From Clitoria ternatea (taxonomy: Eukaryota > Streptophyta > Magnoliopsida > Fabales > Fabaceae): a stretch of 64,000 nucleotides of DNA. Shown here in pieces: positions 60,806-64,000 of the stretch (position 1 is its first letter; each line of letters starts with the position of its first letter). The position numbers and the translations under genes were made by a program. The stretch is from NCBI GenBank assembly GCA_037962975.1, contig CM075673.1, forward strand, positions 16,290,001-16,354,000. The letters are read 5' to 3'. The notes under the pieces are model-generated. The model was given only the letters and a program-made list of their open reading frames with translations, ran no database searches and was not told the DNA's origin.

Positions 60806-62074
60806 ATGGATTGGCAAGAGAGCCCAACACCATTTGCTCCTCGCTCAGAATCTTCCTTAAGCTTCTTCTACAGCTACTACAACAACAACAACATTCCATT
60901 CCCATTATCATATCCAACTGGTAAGTAAAAGAACAATAAAGCCATGCACATGCATACTTGCTTTGACACTGTTGTTTGTTACATTTCATGTATATGATCA
61001 GGTGTAGAAGTGGCATTGGTGGAGAGAGGTGGAATGAACCACGGGAACAACAGAGAGACGAATAAGAAGCGTTTCTCAAGATACCAGATAGAGATACTAG
61101 AAAGAAGTTTCCAAGAGGAGATGAAGTTGGATCCTGAAAGGAAAATGAAGCTTTCAATGGAGCTTGGCCTCAACCCTCGCCAAATCGCTGTTTGGTTCCA
61201 AAATAGGCGCTCAAGGTGGAAGACCAAACACTTTCAGAACCAATCTCATCTTAAAGGAAAACCACACCCTTCAACAAGAGGTACCTTTCTTTGTCTCACC
61301 ATCTTGTTAACACTTTTCAAATGAAAGATAATTTTTCTCATACGTGTGTCAAGTACGTATTACTACCAGTAAATACTACTACACATTAGTGTGTCTCGGT
61401 ATTTTTGACATATATATTTGCACGCTTATGACCCCAATATATCAGTTTCAACTTTTTTTTATAAAAAATTAATGATAGAAATATTCTTTAAATACCACGG
61501 TTCAACTAATGAGTTGTGACTCATATATTAATGTAAAATGAGATAGCAGAAAAAAAATCTTAAATTGATCCCACTAAACACATTTTTACATTTTATGAGA
61601 GAATAAATTTTAAATAAGTCTCAAACAAGATTGTTATGATTGGGTATGTATGCATGTTGTTAATACTAAAAACACCACTTTTTGGTTAAAAACATAAATA
61701 ATATATGTATTTTCTTTGTTTTTATTCAACTTGTCTTGTTAATGTTGCACTTGATCCGTTAATATTTTCCTTTATATATTTTGATTAGTATGGAAAAGGT
61801 ATAGAATATAGGGAGGTAAAGTTATTGGTTGAGTGTTATAGTGTAATTTTGGCCTGAGCAGGTGATGAAGTTGAAGAGGGTGATAAGAGAGCAAGGGATA
61901 AGGACTCCAAGTAGGGAGATATCTGGGGAAGAAACAGGAGAAAGCACTTTAGAGGGGAACAAGCAAAGGGGAGGAAAGAGTAACGTTGCAGAGGGTCCGT
62001 CCTGTTCTTTCACTGTGGAGGATTATAACACTGTTCCATTGCCTCCCACCAGTCAATGGCCTTATTATCCCTAA
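60806..62074 (+). pseudogene. Class I HD-Zip homeobox gene, LMI1/ATHB51-like, frame broken before the zipper
   Basis: HD-Zip I proteins are nuclear transcription factors that bind DNA as zipper-held dimers; LMI1/ATHB51 and legume relatives act in leaf and meristem patterning. Exons: 60806-60920 (MDWQESPTPFAPRSESSLSF, donor GTAAGT), 61002-61280 (acceptor TGATCAG) and 61862-62074 (ending SQWPYYP, TAA). The homeodomain, residues about 57-114, is complete, with ERSFQEEMKLDPERKMKLSM and helix 3 LNPRQIAVWFQNRRSRW. The zipper (LKENHTLQQE, then VMKLKRVIREQ across the intron) is in another frame: exons 1+2 total 394 bases, one over a multiple of three. As read, the protein stops 17 codons into exon 3. 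Against my memory of LMI1 the homeodomain-zipper link is about 9 residues short, so a single loss of about 26 bases would explain both. A sequencing error or alternative allele is possible. Confidence 0.8.
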
Positions 62075-63760
62075 TCAGACCTTAACTTTAATTAGCTAGA
62101 AGATTATGTAAGACACTTTCTGAACTCACGTTGGGATCCGTACATGTCTGTCGGATTGGTAGTTATTATCACTCCTAAAACAAATCTATTCACCCGCATG
62201 CACTATTTAACTTAAGTTTCCATTCATCTCCTTTTAACTGCTACTTGTTTCCTTACGTTTTATCGGTAACTTGTTCTAATTTTCCTAGGAAGCTATATAA
62301 TCTAAAAGATTGAACGACGCAATGCATCCTATGGACGTATAAGGTTATGTGTTTTTAAAATTTAAACTAGTATACTGTCAAAAAAAAAATTAATCGGACA
62401 ATATTAACAAATTGTAAGTTTTGTTAGTAAGGAGAGTTAAACTCGCAGTCTTTCCCTTCTTCCTGAATCCTTTATTATTAATCCACTTTATCACTCCATA
62501 GTAAACCGTGAAATTAGTCTTTGATTTGTAAAAGTTTGAAGCTCACCATCCTAAGTTAATCACCTAGATAAATTTCGTTTTCCTTATTTTGTCAAACCCT
62601 GGTTAGCAGTTCAACTTATGATACATTTTACAATAAAATGCCCTCCATTAATACCCTCTTCCCTAGTTCTTGATTAAACACTTTAGTGAAAAGGAACCTT
62701 ATTTGTAGGATTGCAGTTCATTTAGTTTAATTAGAGTGTAATGCTAGAGCTTTGGATCAACAAGCCCATCTTTTTATCAGATAGGTTAGTTTACCTAGCT
62801 TCTTTTGTGTATCTTAAGATTCCCTGAGGCAGGATTCTTGAATGCATGTCCAGTGCAATTAGCTAGCACTTTTTGGGGTGAATTCTAAGATAGACTTTAA
62901 CCTGGTGGGTGTACGGTAAACCAAAGAATATCAACCGTTGGATGTTAATCAGGGGTTGAGATTCATTGATGGTAACCTGTTTAACATGTCACCATATAAA
63001 ATTTATAAAATTTTCATTTTTTCTCCTAAAATCTAATAAATTCTAAATGTGCCAAATTTTAATATAATTAATTAACTATGAAATTAATAACATACCCTAT
63101 TAATTTTATTAAAGAACTTTATTAATTTTATTAAATTAAAAAAATTAGAGAAATCCCCCAAAAAAATAGGTTTGATTGGTTTTTCATCTTCTTCAAGTTA
63201 ACCTTCGTCGTCCACCACCACCCCTATGGCATTCTTAAGATCACCTCCATTCTTTTTTTAATATTTCAGGAAGCATATATCATAATAATCAACATTTCAA
63301 ACAAGATCCATTTCACAAAACCTATGCTGAATCATACATTACAATGAAGAGATCTAAAAGAACGAAAGAAACGAGGAAGCGAAAACGAGGCGCGCAAGAA
63401 AGGGACTGGAGTACCACACATTGGGCTTGGGTTTTCTTCTTCGATTTAAATCTTGCACTTAATATATGTGATTAACATTCTAAAGTACCAGCTAGTTTTG
63501 CTCTCTCTACAATCAAGAACACATGTCATCATCAAAAATCAAAACTTTACTCAACTGGGTAACCCAAACTCGCCAATTCAACCCAGCAAGACTCAAACCC
63601 CGTTGGATTGAACAAATGCAACAAACCCCTGTTCACAATTCCCCCTCTCCAGAACACAGCCAAAGACATCCCTATCAAACATTAATTAATTAATTAATTA
63701 ATTAATTTCTAAAAAGACCCATTTTGAATCAGAATCTAAAAGCATAGTAGAAAATGAAGA
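62075..63760. other. Intergenic region right of the HD-Zip gene
   Basis: Holds the 3' untranslated region and downstream DNA; no further gene seen. A (TTAA)n microsatellite is at about 63682-63707. 63180-63470 is less AT-rich and might hold untranslated sequence of the leftward gene below, but nothing definite. Confidence 0.5.
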
Positions 63761-64000
63761 TCAAAGAAAAATGAAAATCAAGCAATAGAGATAGAGGATG
63801 ACAGAGATGGAGCGAACGGAGATAGCTTTGAAGTGGAGAGCAACAAGCATTAAAAACATGGAGGCGACGAAGGGAAACATAACGCGGAACTCGGAGGACC
63901 AGTGGTGGTAAAAAGGGACACGGGCAACGGCGAGGATGATCCAGAGAACCTTTTGTATGGGCGAATGCCACGCCGGGAATAAATGGCGAAGGTAGTCAAC
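63761..64000 (-). CDS. Unidentified membrane-protein-like C-terminus, runs off the window
   Basis: Open from the window edge for 79 codons to TGA at 63761-63763 on the minus strand, in the frame starting VDYLRHLFPAWHSPIQKVLW. Two hydrophobic segments (about residues 18-30 and 40-58) and a very hydrophobic end (SVILYLYCLIFIFL) suggest membrane spans; the middle has aromatic/His-rich HHWSSEF. Base composition is clearly more GC-rich than the surroundings, as expected of an exon. An overlapping minus-strand frame (63729-63971) starts with ATG but reads as a Leu/Pro/Arg/Cys-rich shadow. I do not recognise the family, and it could be a final exon or a chance frame. Confidence 0.4.
   Translation of the reverse strand, partial: VDYLRHLFPAWHSPIQKVLWIILAVARVPFYHHWSSEFRVMFPFVASMFLMLVALHFKAISVRSISVILYLYCLIFIFL

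Overview
The window is plant nuclear DNA, most likely from a legume. It has intron-containing genes, AT-rich spacers and dense plant-type transposons: Ogre/Tat and chromovirus Ty3/gypsy elements, a sirevirus-like Ty1/copia fragment, CACTA elements and a hAT MITE. The palindromic words that punctuate its LTRs look like those I recall from bean/soybean-clade repeats. That placement is inference; no marker here fixes the species. Only about 1.5 kb at the right end is ordinary host gene.

Layout. 1-8170: decayed Ogre/Tat element (ORF1, gag, protease with G-patch, intron, start of RT), cut off inside pol. 8168-20910: young minus-strand chromovirus with 3.95-kb LTRs, a PBS for initiator-Met tRNA, a PPT and a gag-pol carrying five frame lesions. 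20911-25046: 3' part of a plus-strand sirevirus-like copia element (RNase H, extra ORF, PPT, LTR). The chromovirus therefore joins two unrelated elements, has no target-site duplication, and its left LTR lacks its last bases. 27512-30704: solo LTR inside a segment whose second copy, at 32058-33075, keeps the empty site. 33610-35040: Athila-like gag/pro remnant. 36577-37687: element with about 220-bp inverted repeats. 40367-43355: solo LTR with a perfect 5-bp TSD (GTAAC) inside a tandem duplication whose second unit, near 44100, is again an empty site. 44870-49323: complete-ended CACTA element (TSD ATC) carrying open exons of a Ulp1-type protease. 50969 to about 53300: second CACTA element with a broken TNP2-type transposase. 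54542-59251: three-level nest, a gypsy solo LTR containing a copia solo LTR (TSD CCATG) containing a hAT MITE (8-bp TSD).

60758-62074 holds the one recognisable host gene, a class I HD-Zip homeobox gene of the LMI1/ATHB51 type in three exons. Its homeodomain is intact, but the reading frame breaks between the homeodomain and the leucine zipper. 63761-64000 is the 3' end of an unidentified membrane-protein-like frame that runs off the window.

The most unusual signal is at the repeat level. Unrelated elements each carry their own 7-16 bp, mostly palindromic word, repeated at short irregular spacing in the LTR or sub-terminal DNA. The words differ between families while their style and position are alike.
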